Shown here: positions 8,790 through 18,030 of the stretch, piece by piece | Position numbering within the stretch: the stretch's first letter is position 1 | How the letters are laid out: the number at the start of each line of letters is the position of its first letter | Source: an uncultured Clostridia bacterium | GTDB lineage: Bacteria; Bacillota; Clostridia; Oscillospirales; Ruminococcaceae | Direction: 5' to 3' | DNA length: 64,000 bases | Assembly (NCBI GenBank): GCA_945829235.1 | Contig: CALZUA010000004.1 | Location: 62,001 to 126,000 of the forward strand | Notes under the pieces: generated by a model | What the model was told of the DNA's origin: nothing | The model's input: the letters and a program-made list of their open reading frames with translations, nothing else | Database searches by the model: none | Made by a program: the position numbers and the translations under genes

Positions 8790-9686
8790 TTATTTCTTCT
8801 TACGTGAGAGAACGGCAAACGCTCCGCCAAGTGCCGCAAATCCAACAGCAAACCCTATTCCGACAACGCCGGTGTTGGGGTTTCCGCCCTCGGAGGTTGC
8901 ACCTGTTCCCGATGTTGAGCCCGAGGTTTCGGAAGATGTAGGTTCGCTTGTGGGCTCGGAGGTGGGTTCACTGGTCGGTTCGGAAGTGGGTTCACTTGTG
9001 GGTTCGGAAGTAGGCTCGCTTGTGGGTTCAGAAGTCGGTTCGCTTGTGGGTTCACTGGTCGGCTCAGATGCCGGTTCACTCGTAGGCTCACTTGTCGGCT
9101 CATCGGGCTTTTTGCCTATATCCTCAAAAAGCCGAACATTTGCTTGCTTGTATTCCGTAAGCTCACCGTCGGGTGTATAAAACACAATCTCCTTGCCTTT
9201 CAGACCGTAAACGTAATACAAAATCGCGTTGTAGCCTGTAAACATTTCATTGTAATATGTGCTGTTTTTGTCAACATAAATCACGAAATCGGTTCCCGCT
9301 TCGGGGTTAAACAAAGCAGGACCGCCGCCGTTATCGGTGCCGTAGCCGTAAAATTCGCCGGTTTCGTTGTTATAAACCGACCACAATCCCAAAACGTAGC
9401 TTTTGTCGCAACGCGCAGAGATTGCATACTTGTTGGTGTGCGTGAAATTGTACTTGCCGTCGGTCAATTCAACCGTGCAAAAAAACGCGTCAACAATAAC
9501 CGAATCACACTCGGCGTATTTTGATGAAATGTTGCTGATAGAAATTGTGGTTGCCGAACCTTCTTCACCGATAGTCATAGTATGAGCTTTCGGCTGTTCA
9601 CCGGAGCTTGCACTTGCTGAAATTGCTAATGTTGTTGAGAGGGCGGTTGCAAGCAGAGCCGCGCCGATTTTCTTGAAAATGTTCAT
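8790..9686 (-). CDS. Cell-wall-anchored surface protein with TSEP repeats
   Basis: The 298-residue product has an N-terminal signal peptide ([20 protein letters not shown], cut near SASA/SS) and an extracellular domain of about 180 residues that I do not recognise. A Pro/Thr/Ser/Glu stalk of about 14 TSEP tetrapeptides follows. The C-terminus is a sorting signal: NPNTG, a hydrophobic helix, then RKKK. NPxTG is a sortase motif variant, so covalent wall attachment is inferred; no sortase gene lies in the window. ATG 9686 follows GGAGG at good spacing, so the in-frame TTG at 9698, which overlaps that site, is rejected. The gene is divergent from a ribbon-helix-helix regulator with shared operator-like repeats between them. 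Confidence 0.85.
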   Translation of the reverse strand: MNIFKKIGAALLATALSTTLAISASASSGEQPKAHTMTIGEEGSATTISISNISSKYAECDSVIVDAFFCTVELTDGKYNFTHTNKYAISARCDKSYVLGLWSVYNNETGEFYGYGTDNGGGPALFNPEAGTDFVIYVDKNSTYYNEMFTGYNAILYYVYGLKGKEIVFYTPDGELTEYKQANVRLFEDIGKKPDEPTSEPTSEPASEPTSEPTSEPTSEPTSEPTSEPTSEPTSEPTSEPTSEPTSEPTSSETSGSTSGTGATSEGGNPNTGVVGIGFAVGFAALGGAFAVLSRKKK

Positions 9687-9723
9687 AAAAACCTCCAAAA
9701 AATGTTATATTATCCTACTAAAT

Positions 9724-9760
9724 GTGATATAATAGGATTACAAATACTATTATATCGCAC
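9724..9760. promoter_or_regulatory. Inverted repeat operator in the divergent promoter region
   Basis: GTGATATAATAG (9724-9735) and CTATTATATCGCAC (9747-9760) form an inverted repeat that covers the -10 box of the surface-protein gene. A third related half-site, GTGCTATAAT (9794-9803), overlaps the extended -10 of the regulator gene. It is a likely binding site for the adjacent ribbon-helix-helix protein. Confidence 0.6.
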
Positions 9761-9777
9761 TTTATAGTATTTGTCAA
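9749..9777 (-). promoter_or_regulatory. Sigma-A promoter of the surface-protein gene
   Basis: On the - strand, TTGACA (9777-9772), a 17-bp spacer and TATAAT (9754-9749): perfect consensus. The transcript leader would be about 55 nt before ATG 9686. Confidence 0.85.
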
Positions 9778-9794
9778 TACTTTTTCCGATAATG

Positions 9795-9803
9795 TGCTAT
9801 AAT
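9795..9803 (+). promoter_or_regulatory. Extended -10 promoter of the RHH regulator gene
   Basis: TGCTATAAT (TGn plus consensus -10) about 18 bp before ATG 9821. TTGTCA at 9771-9776 is too far for a normal -35, so the extended -10 probably carries recognition. Confidence 0.6.
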
Positions 9804-9820
9804 TTTTTTGAGGTGATAAT

Positions 9821-10012
9821 ATGAATGGTCAGCGACCGCTTAAAGACAAAGTCAGCATAACTCTCGACAGCGATGTTATCGAGGCGATAAAGGAGCTTTC
9901 TGAGCAGGACGACCGCCCGTTTTCGCAGTATATAAACCGCGTTTTGCGAAAGCATCTGATTGCCGTGGGTTATTTTCCGGACGCTTCGGGCAAATCCAAC
10001 AAAGATGAATAA
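9821..10012 (+). CDS. Small ribbon-helix-helix (CopG/Arc-like) DNA-binding protein
   Basis: The 63-residue protein has the pattern of a ribbon-helix-helix dimer: a short strand KVSITLDSDV, helix IEAIKELSEQDD, then PFSQYINRVLRKHLI. The tail is short and polar. GAGGTGATAATATG gives a strong start. RHH proteins usually repress their own promoters through short palindromic half-sites. Here the divergent intergenic region holds three copies of a GTGnTATAAT-like half-site over both promoters, which suggests that it controls itself and the surface protein. This is inferred from layout, not from homology to a studied regulator. Confidence 0.8.
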   Translation: MNGQRPLKDKVSITLDSDVIEAIKELSEQDDRPFSQYINRVLRKHLIAVGYFPDASGKSNKDE

Positions 10013-10180
10013 CGTTTGTGAAAGATTGCTTGTCACAACTTGCAAATTTGGAAGAAATTCTTGGCAAATTTCACTGAATAAGAATTTTTCTTTTGCCGAA
10101 AATTCATTTTTTCAAAGATTTTTGTGGAAATTGCTCTAAAAAACCACGAAAAATTTTTGCAAATTTGTTTATAAATCCGA

Positions 10181-10209
10181 TAGACAAAACGCGATTTTTC
10201 GGATATAAT
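10181..10209 (+). promoter_or_regulatory. Promoter of glnN
   Basis: TAGACA (10181-10186), a 17-bp spacer and TATAAT (10204-10209). Transcription would start near 10216, leaving a leader of about 94 nt that holds the attenuator-like structure. The stretch 10013-10180 is AT-rich and shows no gene. Confidence 0.8.
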
Positions 10210-10221
10210 TAAATTGTAAAT

Positions 10222-10279
10222 CGGAAACAACGACGTTTCGAGCACAGGGTAAACCTGCGCTTCGGGCGTCGTTTTTTTA
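10222..10279 (+). promoter_or_regulatory. Attenuator-like leader of glnN
   Basis: A terminator hairpin pairs ACGACG (10230-10235) with CGTCGT (10267-10272), with further inner pairing (CGAGC/GCTTCG, CAGG/CCTG), followed by seven T. It lies between promoter and gene. An alternative 5' hairpin, GAAAC (10224-10228) / GTTTC (10235-10239), has the six-base loop AACGAC and would block the terminator's 5' arm. That loop fits the A1...G4 pattern of ANTAR antiterminator targets, although the usual first hairpin of the pair is not seen. Confidence 0.6.
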
Positions 10280-10309
10280 TCAAAAAAATTTTTACGGAGG
10301 AACGGGACA

Positions 10310-12412
10310 ATGGAAGAAAAGAAATTTGATGTGGTTGCTGAATTTGGCGTTGACGTGTTCAACGAGGAAACAATGCAACAAAGACTGCCGAAGAACGTGT
10401 TCAAAGCGCTGAAAAAGACGATGACCGAGGGCAAGGAGCTTGACAGCTCGATTGCAGATATCGTGGCAAACGCGATGAAGGACTGGGCTATCGAGAAGGG
10501 TGCAACGCACTACACTCACTGGTTCCAGCCGATGACCGGTATCACTGCCGAGAAGCACGACAGCTTCATTTCCCCGAACGGCGACGGCACGGTTATAATG
10601 GAATTTTCGGGCAAGGAGCTCATCAAGGGCGAGCCTGACGCTTCGAGCTTCCCCTCGGGCGGCATCAGAGCTACCTTCGAGGCGCGCGGCTACACCGCTT
10701 GGGACCCCACTTCTTACGCGTTTGTAAAGGGCGGCTCGCTGTACATTCCCACCGCATTCTATTCATATTCGGGCGAAGCGCTCGACAAGAAAACTCCGCT
10801 TCTGCGCTCGATGGACGTTGTATCGGACGCGGCGCTTCGCATTTTGAAGCTGTTTGGCAACACCACCTCAAAGCGCGTTGTTGCGACAGTCGGCGCCGAG
10901 CAGGAGTACTTCCTTGTTAACAAGGAAACCTATGACCAGAGAAAAGACCTTATTTTCACGGGCAGAACGCTTTTCGGCGCGCCCGCACCCAAGGGACAGG
11001 AGCTTGACGACCACTATTTCGGCGTCATCAAAGACCGCGTTGCCGAGTATATGAAGGATTTGGACGAACGTTTGTGGAAGCTCGGTATCACCTCTAAGAC
11101 AAAGCACAACGAGGTTGCTCCCGCACAGCACGAAAACGCACCGATTTTCGCTCCCGCAAACCTTGCAACCGACCAGAACCAGCTCACAATGGAGCTTATG
11201 AAAAAGGTTGCTTTGGAGCACGGACTTGTTTGCCTGCTCCACGAAAAGCCTTTTGCGGGAATTAACGGTTCCGGTAAGCACGACAACTGGAGCTTGTCCA
11301 CCGATGACGGCAAAAATCTGCTCGACCCCGGCAAATCGCCGATGCAGAACGCACAGTTTTTGACATTCCTTGCGGCGATTATCAAGGCTGTTGACGAATA
11401 TTCGGATTTGCTCAGACTGTCGGTTGCTTCTCCCGGAAACGACCACCGTCTTGGTGCAAACGAAGCGCCTCCCGCAATTATCTCGATTTTCCTTGGCGAA
11501 GAGCTTCAGGGTGTTGTTGACGCGCTGGTTGAGGGCAAGGAGTACACCTCGAACGGCAAGCAGATGTTCAACGTCGGCGTTTCCTCTCTGCCCGATTTCC
11601 CGAAGGACAGCACCGACAGAAACAGAACTTCTCCGTTCGCGTTCACGGGCAACAAGTTCGAGTTCAGAATGGTCGGCTCGAACCTCAATATCGCAGGCCC
11701 GAACACTATCCTCAACACTATCGTTGCAAATTCGCTCACAGAGTTTGCCGATGAACTCGAGAAAGCGGGCGAGGAGAACTTCAACGAGGCGCTCCACGAC
11801 CTGCTTGTAAAGACAATAACCGAGCACAAGAGAGTTATCTTCAACGGCAACGGTTACGGCGACGAGTGGCCTGTTGAAGCTGAAAAGCGCGGTCTTTTGA
11901 ACCTCAAATCCACGGTTGACGCAATTCCTTGCCTGACTGCCGAGAAGAACGTTGCGCTGTTCAAGAAATTCGGCGTTTACAGCGAGGTTGAGTTGCACGC
12001 AAGACAGGAAATCCTCCTTGAAAACTACTCCAAGGTTATCAATATCGAAGCGCTTACTGCCGCTGATATGGCAAAGACAGAGATTTTGCCCGCTGTTATG
12101 AAGTACGGCAAGGAAATCTGCGATATCGCGGCAAGCAAGAAGGCTGTCGGTATCGAGCCTACGGTTGAGCTTGCGACCGCAAAGAAGGTCAACGACCTCA
12201 CCGCCGCGCTCAGCGAAAAGGCTTCAGCACTTTCCGATGCGGTTGTAAAGGCACAGGCTGTCGAGGGCGAGGAGCAGAAGGCTCGCTTCTATCACGACGA
12301 GGTGTTCAGCCTTATGCAGAGCCTCCGTGCTGTTGCCGATGAGCTTGAAACCATCGTTGGCGAGAAGGAGTGGCCGTATCCTACTTACGACGAACTTTTG
12401 TTCAACGTATAA
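10310..12412 (+). CDS. glnN: Type III glutamine synthetase (GSIII)
   Basis: ATP-dependent synthesis of glutamine from glutamate and ammonia. At 700 residues it has the size of GSIII rather than GSI (about 450). The family pattern is clear: [11 protein letters not shown], the [20 protein letters not shown] stretch, [12 protein letters not shown] with metal-binding Glu residues, [30 protein letters not shown] and [25 protein letters not shown] is frequent in Clostridia, Bacteroidetes and cyanobacteria. The start follows ACGGAGGAACGGGACAATG. The gene is monocistronic, with its own promoter, a leader attenuator and a downstream terminator, so nitrogen control at the leader is likely. Confidence 0.96.
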   Translation: MEEKKFDVVAEFGVDVFNEETMQQRLPKNVFKALKKTMTEGKELDSSIADIVANAMKDWAIEKGATHYTHWFQPMTGITAEKHDSFISPNGDGTVIMEFSGKELIKGEPDASSFPSGGIRATFEARGYTAWDPTSYAFVKGGSLYIPTAFYSYSGEALDKKTPLLRSMDVVSDAALRILKLFGNTTSKRVVATVGAEQEYFLVNKETYDQRKDLIFTGRTLFGAPAPKGQELDDHYFGVIKDRVAEYMKDLDERLWKLGITSKTKHNEVAPAQHENAPIFAPANLATDQNQLTMELMKKVALEHGLVCLLHEKPFAGINGSGKHDNWSLSTDDGKNLLDPGKSPMQNAQFLTFLAAIIKAVDEYSDLLRLSVASPGNDHRLGANEAPPAIISIFLGEELQGVVDALVEGKEYTSNGKQMFNVGVSSLPDFPKDSTDRNRTSPFAFTGNKFEFRMVGSNLNIAGPNTILNTIVANSLTEFADELEKAGEENFNEALHDLLVKTITEHKRVIFNGNGYGDEWPVEAEKRGLLNLKSTVDAIPCLTAEKNVALFKKFGVYSEVELHARQEILLENYSKVINIEALTAADMAKTEILPAVMKYGKEICDIAASKKAVGIEPTVELATAKKVNDLTAALSEKASALSDAVVKAQAVEGEEQKARFYHDEVFSLMQSLRAVADELETIVGEKEWPYPTYDELLFNV

Positions 12413-12458
12413 AATACAAAAAATGTTCGTTCTCGGAGAATGGCTTCGGTCTATTCCC

Positions 12459-12541
12459 AGAGAAAGGCAGAAGCCTTTCTCCGATAACAATAAATTCCCG
12501 CTCCCTTTTCTTTTCGGGCTGCTTCGGTAGCCCATTTTTTT
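12459..12541 (+). terminator. Hairpins and terminator after glnN
   Basis: A GAGAAAGGC/GCCTTTCTC stem (about 12459-12481) is followed by the main terminator GGGCTGC-TTCG-GTAGCCC (12516-12533) with a TTCG loop and ATTTTTTTAT tail. Confidence 0.85.
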
Positions 12542-12553
12542 ATAGGAAATCTG

Positions 12554-12582
12554 TTGAAAATCACGGTAATTTGTGTTATAAT
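12554..12582 (+). promoter_or_regulatory. Promoter of the ATP-grasp gene
   Basis: TTGAAA (12554-12559), a 17-bp spacer and TATAAT (12577-12582), 32 bp before ATG 12615. Confidence 0.85.
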
Positions 12583-12614
12583 GTAATTTGTAATAATTTT
12601 ACGGGGGAAACAAA

Positions 12615-13637
12615 ATGGGAAAACTCAAAACCTTTTTCCGCAGACTCGGCGGCGGCAGTTTCAAGCGAATGTTCAAGCAAATTGACTTGATACATAAAGA
12701 AACAGGGAAGAACAGATTTTTGATGTTCTTCGATATGATTTGGTGCATTTTCAGATATTCCGTGGGATATCTCGATTATCACGTTTTCGGTTTTGCGCTG
12801 ATTAAGGGCAAAAATCGCCGCACGTTTATGACGATGAACGACAACCTGAAGATATCTCACGCCCTCAACAGCAAGGAGTATTTTCACTTTTTTGATGATA
12901 AACTTGAGTTTGACGAGAAGTTCTCGGAGTACATCGGCAGAGAGTTTATTGATGTGAGAACAGCGGGCGCGGAGGGTTTGAAAAAGTTCTGCGAGAACAG
13001 GACTTGCTTCTTCGCAAAGCCGCTCAACGCGTTCGGCGGGAGCGGTATCACCCGCGAAGCTGTTGACGAGAACACGGATTTTGCGGCGCTCTATGACAGG
13101 CTTATGAAAAACGGGCAGTATCTCGCGGAGGAAGCTATCGTTCAGCACGAGAAGATGAACGAGCTTTCGCCGAGTTCAATCAACACAATACGAATGGTCA
13201 CGCTCAATTACAACGGAAAAACGCATTTTATGTACGCGCTTGTGCGAATGAGCAACGGCACGGAGGTTGTCGATAACATTTGTAGCGGCGGTATGTACAC
13301 GGCGGTCGGCGCGGACGGCGTTATCAGAAAACCCGCGTGGTGCGACGCAACAAGCGTTTACTACGACGCGCACCCGTTCTCAAAAACCGTGTTTAACGGC
13401 TTCGAGATACCGTTGTTTAACGAGGCGGTCGAGATGTGCAAAAAAGCCGCCGAGGTTATCCCGCAGGTCGGCTACATAGGCTGGGACGTTGCGATAACGC
13501 CCGACAGACCCGTGCTGGTCGAGGGAAACACGCTCCCGAGCTATGATATGGTTCAGAATTACGGTCATCTCGAGGAAAAGACGGGCATAAAACCGCGGTT
13601 TGAGGAAATTGTCGGCAAGGATTTCTTCAAAAAGTGA
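12615..13637 (+). CDS. Sugar-transfer-associated ATP-grasp protein
   Basis: The 340-residue protein resembles the 'sugar-transfer associated ATP-grasp' family, found near polysaccharide and glycopeptide biosynthesis genes. Visible features are the glycine-rich loop FFAKPLNAFGGSGITR, AEEAIVQHEKMNELSPSSIN, the RMVTLNYNGKTHFMYALVRM strand pair and the C-terminal metal/ATP segment GWDVAITPDRPVLVEGNTLPS. No signal peptide is evident, although residues 45-65 are hydrophobic. It probably ligates a carboxylate to an amine or phosphate acceptor; the substrate is unknown. It is a single gene, 53 bp upstream of eno, from which it is separated by a hairpin. Confidence 0.8.
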   Translation: MGKLKTFFRRLGGGSFKRMFKQIDLIHKETGKNRFLMFFDMIWCIFRYSVGYLDYHVFGFALIKGKNRRTFMTMNDNLKISHALNSKEYFHFFDDKLEFDEKFSEYIGREFIDVRTAGAEGLKKFCENRTCFFAKPLNAFGGSGITREAVDENTDFAALYDRLMKNGQYLAEEAIVQHEKMNELSPSSINTIRMVTLNYNGKTHFMYALVRMSNGTEVVDNICSGGMYTAVGADGVIRKPAWCDATSVYYDAHPFSKTVFNGFEIPLFNEAVEMCKKAAEVIPQVGYIGWDVAITPDRPVLVEGNTLPSYDMVQNYGHLEEKTGIKPRFEEIVGKDFFKK

Positions 13638-13646
13638 ATAAAACCA

Positions 13647-14989
<1,343 letters not shown>

Positions 14990-15000
14990 AAAAATCACGC

Positions 15001-15131
15001 GGCGCAGGCAATTCGGTTCTGATTAAACTCAACCAAATCGGCACGGTTTCCGATACTGTCAAAGCAATGAAAATGGCTCACAAAGCGCATTACACCGCGA
15101 TTTCTTCGCGCCGTTCGGGTGTGGGATTGTG
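15001..15131 (+). pseudogene. eno: Diverged internal fragment of enolase
   Basis: This stretch repeats eno 14692-14817 and encodes [20 protein letters not shown], then [20 protein letters not shown], before the frame runs into TGA. Many differences from eno are third-position (GGT/GGC, AAC/AAT, AAG/AAA), which suggests that it descends from a different, once-functional allele rather than a recent local copy. The Lys of the catalytic IKLNQ motif is kept, but the rest of the gene is absent, so it is a relic. Confidence 0.8.
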
Positions 15132-15405
15132 ACTTTATAGATTTTTCATCTTCGGGCGCAAAAAACCGCCCCTAGAACAAACTAGGGGCGAAATTCGTTG
15201 CCGGTCGCACCGGTTGTGGGATTGTGACTTTATGGATTTTTCAGCTTCGGGCACAAAAAATCGCCCCTAGAACAAACTAGGGGCGAAATTCGTTGCCGGT
15301 CGCACCGGTTGTGGGATTGTGACTTTATGGATTTTTCAGCTTCGGGCACAAAAAATCGCCCCTAGAACAAACTAGGGGCGAAATTCGTTGCCGGTCGCAC
15401 CGGCT
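15121..15405. repeat. Three tandem 95-bp repeats with terminator-like hairpins
   Basis: Units start at 15121, 15216 and 15311; the last two are almost identical and the first differs at a few bases. Each holds the stem CGCCCCTAG/CTAGGGGCG with loop AACAAA, then a CCGGT-CGC-ACCGG palindrome. Read on the - strand the stem is followed by a run of six T, so each unit is a - strand terminator. Related single copies lie at 45,939-45,985 and 50,147-50,190. Confidence 0.9.
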
Positions 15406-15493
15406 GTGGAAATGTTACTAAACAGATTTTACTCTATATTAATATAGTATAATAAAATCTTGACAAAAATCTATGCAACTGTTTCCAAAATGG

Positions 15494-16170
15494 AAATAGT
15501 TCAAACCGAGGGAGAAAGAGAAGTAAAAAGGAAACTATCTTTCTATAACCTTGACGCCTTTATTTCGGTCGGCTAATGTATTTGACAAAGGCGAGCTTGA
15601 TGAAAAAATGGTTATTGCAAAAATTGCAACAACCACTCAACACGGTGCTATTGAAGGAAAAACGCAGACAAAAGATGTGAATTTCTACAACCTTGACGCC
15701 ATTATATCGGTTGGCTACCGTGTAAATTCTCAGAGAGCCACACACTTCAGAATATGGGCAACCAAAATTCTGAACGAATATATCCGCAAGGGATTTGTCC
15801 TTGATGATGAACGATTAAAGCGTGGAAGAATGCTCCGGACGGAAGAGTTCTAAAATCCGATGTGTCCGTTGCCAAAAACTATCTTGACGAGAAGCAAATC
15901 AGGCAGCTGGGGCGAACCGTCAGCGGTTATTTTGATTATCTCGAGGACTTGATTGAACGCGAAAACACCTTCACTATTGCGGAATTTGAAAAGAGTATAA
16001 ACGAATTTCTGTCCTTCAGAAGATACGATATTCTCGAAGGCAAAGGCTCGGTATCGCACAAAGCTGCAGTCAAAAAGGCCGAAGCCGAGTACGATGAATT
16101 CAACAAAAAGCAGAAGATTAACTCTGATTTTGACAAAATGGTCAAGAAAATGCTTTCAAGCGAAGAATGA
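15494..16170 (+). pseudogene. rhuM: Remnant of a RhuM-family gene
   Basis: RhuM-type proteins are DNA-binding-like 'virulence' proteins common on mobile elements; their function is unclear. Three blocks remain. 15494-15576 encodes MEIVQTEGEREVKRKLSFYN and then LDAFISVG before a stop. 15551-15853 encodes the core (DKGELDEKMVIAKIATTT, FYNLDAIISVGYRVNSQRA, FRIWATKILNEYIRKGFVLD) and stops after RTEEF. 15862-16170 continues the C-terminal helical part in another frame. The FYNLDA-ISVG segment occurs twice, so a local duplication and a frameshift have broken the gene. The IS256 element begins about 12 bp after its end. Confidence 0.7.
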
Positions 16171-16181
16171 TTTTTCGTCGC

Positions 16182-17682
16182 GGTTCTATCCCAAAATCTG
16201 TGTAAACCACAAATGTGCATTAAGTGAAATCTGTAAGCTCTGGGTGCATTTCGATGCATTCAGAGCTGAATTTATGGTATCACAAAAATATTAAGTTGTC
16301 AATAGGAACTGCTGTTGAAGTGGAGGGCGAAGTCCGTAACGGAAACAGCAGTTCCGGCGCGGCGCTCACTCGGGTATGCGGTCGCCGTAGTATAACGCAA
16401 GCTGAGGGTAAATTTGCCCCCAATCCTGTCGCCGTCCCGTCCACTTTTTGGTGATGTCAAGCATAGCCAGATAAAGCATCTTGAACAAACTGTCGTCGGT
16501 CGGGAAAACCGACTTGGATTTAGTTACCTTACGCAGCTGCCGATTGAAGCCCTCAATGGCGTTAGTCGTATAAATGAGCCGTCGAAGTTCCTCCGGAAAC
16601 TTGAAATATGTGCTGAGATTTGCCCAGTTTTCTCTCCAAGATTTCGAGATTTTCGGATATTTTTTATCCCAGACATCAGCGAAATCGTCCAGAGCAGCAA
16701 GCGCGGACTGCTCGTCAACAGCCTGATAAACCCGTTTCAAATCTGCCATCAGAGCCTTTATATCCTTGTACGAAACGTACTTGCTGGAGTTCCTGAGTTG
16801 GTGGATTATACAATTCTGAATATCCGTTTTCGGGAATACCGCCGCTATTGCCTCGCTGAATCCTGTAAGGTTATCCGTGCAGGCGATGAGGATATCTTCG
16901 ACCTTTCGGTTTTTCAGATTATTCAGAACGGAAGCCCAGAATTTTGCGCTTTCATTCTCGCCGACCCACATTCCGAGCACCGATTTTTTGCCCTCAAGAT
17001 TGATGCCTATTGCTATGTAAACCGCCTTTTTTACTATCTGACCCTCGCTGCGAACGTGGTAATGAATTGCGTCCATAAACACGACTGCATACACGCTCTC
17101 AAGCGGTCTCTGCTGCCATTCTCGAGCTTCTGGAAGAATTTTGTCTGTTATCCGGCTAACCGTTGTGTCCGAGATATCCAATCCGTAAATGTCCTTAATA
17201 TGCGCCTGAATATCCGAGGTAGTCATTCCTTTGGCGTACATTGAGATTATCTTGCTTTCAATTGCTGCCGAGACGCTGGCCTGGTTCTTGGGGAGTATCC
17301 TCGGTTCAAACTCGCCGTTTCGGTCCCGCGGAATATTGATGTCTATCTTCCCGGCGCTTGTTTTCAGAGTTTTCCGGCTATGACCGTTTCTGCTGTTTGT
17401 TGTTCCGGATTCGGTTCTGGCGGCATGGTCATATTTCCCATAGCCAAGCGTTTCCTCAAGCTCAGCGTCAAGGCTGTCCTCCATAAACTCAGCTATCGTT
17501 TCCTTGAACAGCGTTTGGATATCCTCCATGCCCGTAACGTTTGCCTTGCTCAGCAGCTCTCGTATGAGCTCCCGTCTTGCTTCTTCCTCCGGTGTCCTTT
17601 TTCTGCCCATTTCTTTTTGCTCCATTTGTTTGCTTTTATTATACACTATTTATGGAGTTTACACAAGATTTGGGAGGGTTTC
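16182..17682. mobile_element. IS256-family insertion sequence
   Basis: Terminal inverted repeats are visible: left 16182-16207 and right 17657-17682 share CCCAAA and TGTGTAAAC, about 19 of 26 matches when one is inverted. They enclose one transposase gene. The left non-coding part (16182-16365) holds two hairpins, AGCTCT...AGAGCT near 16237-16268 and GGAACTGCTGTT/AACAGCAGTTCC at 16305-16355. I could not identify a target-site duplication. Confidence 0.8.
16366..17646 (-). CDS. IS256-family transposase
   Basis: The 426-residue DDE transposase has the family hallmarks: an N-terminal DNA-binding region (EETLGYGKYDHAARTESGTT, with SRNGHSRKTLKTSAGKIDI after it), VVFMDAIHYHVR with the first catalytic Asp, CTDNLTGFSEAIAAVFPKTD with the second Asp, the CIIHQLRNSSKYVSYKD signature, and TTNAIEGFNRQLRKVTK with the catalytic Glu. 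No frameshift or stop is seen, so it may be active. The first Met residues (MYNKSKQ, MEQKEM, MGRKRTPEEE) are close together; the exact start is uncertain by up to 13 codons. Confidence 0.95.
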   Translation of the reverse strand: MYNKSKQMEQKEMGRKRTPEEEARRELIRELLSKANVTGMEDIQTLFKETIAEFMEDSLDAELEETLGYGKYDHAARTESGTTNSRNGHSRKTLKTSAGKIDINIPRDRNGEFEPRILPKNQASVSAAIESKIISMYAKGMTTSDIQAHIKDIYGLDISDTTVSRITDKILPEAREWQQRPLESVYAVVFMDAIHYHVRSEGQIVKKAVYIAIGINLEGKKSVLGMWVGENESAKFWASVLNNLKNRKVEDILIACTDNLTGFSEAIAAVFPKTDIQNCIIHQLRNSSKYVSYKDIKALMADLKRVYQAVDEQSALAALDDFADVWDKKYPKISKSWRENWANLSTYFKFPEELRRLIYTTNAIEGFNRQLRKVTKSKSVFPTDDSLFKMLYLAMLDITKKWTGRRQDWGQIYPQLALYYGDRIPE

Positions 17683-18030
17683 GAACAAAATGATTTTATT
17701 TATGTCAAGCATTGCTAAATCATGCTGCACCAATATAAAGGAAGGTTTCGCTGTCAGCCACATCTGCTGCATTTATAATACCCAAGAGCTTCTCTAAAGT
17801 TCAAAGAAAACTTGAGCCATCTTCTTGATTTTAGTAAACCAAAAACAAACAACCATTTGAACACTTCAAAAGAAAATGCTGAGAATCAGTGCGAAACACC
17901 GCCAAAAGCTATCTCAACAATTTTATAAATAAATGCATACATATATTCGAAAGCAAAAGCCATGCGAATTTCTTGCTGATTCATTGCTCATATAGCATTC
18001 CATTTTCAGATCAGATAAACTTATCTGCAC
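17683..18030. other. Gene-free stretch right of the IS element
   Basis: About 350 bp of AT-rich sequence with short open frames only and no recognisable product, RNA or repeat. It may be decayed coding sequence; I see nothing I can support in it. Confidence 0.5.

Noticed and set aside
8900-9110. CRISPR or non-coding satellite
   Set aside because: The 12-bp period is in frame and codes for TSEP repeats inside a protein with signal peptide and sorting signal.
15121-15405. CRISPR-like array
   Set aside because: Only three 95-bp units in direct tandem with no variable spacers; each is a terminator-type hairpin.
16414-17244. + strand open frame of 276 codons opposite the IS256 transposase
   Set aside because: The - strand transposase is unmistakable; the + frame is its shadow with no recognisable motifs.
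16182-17690. Target-site duplication of the IS256 element
   Set aside because: Bases flanking the two inverted repeats (TCGTCGC on the left, GAACAAAA on the right) do not match.
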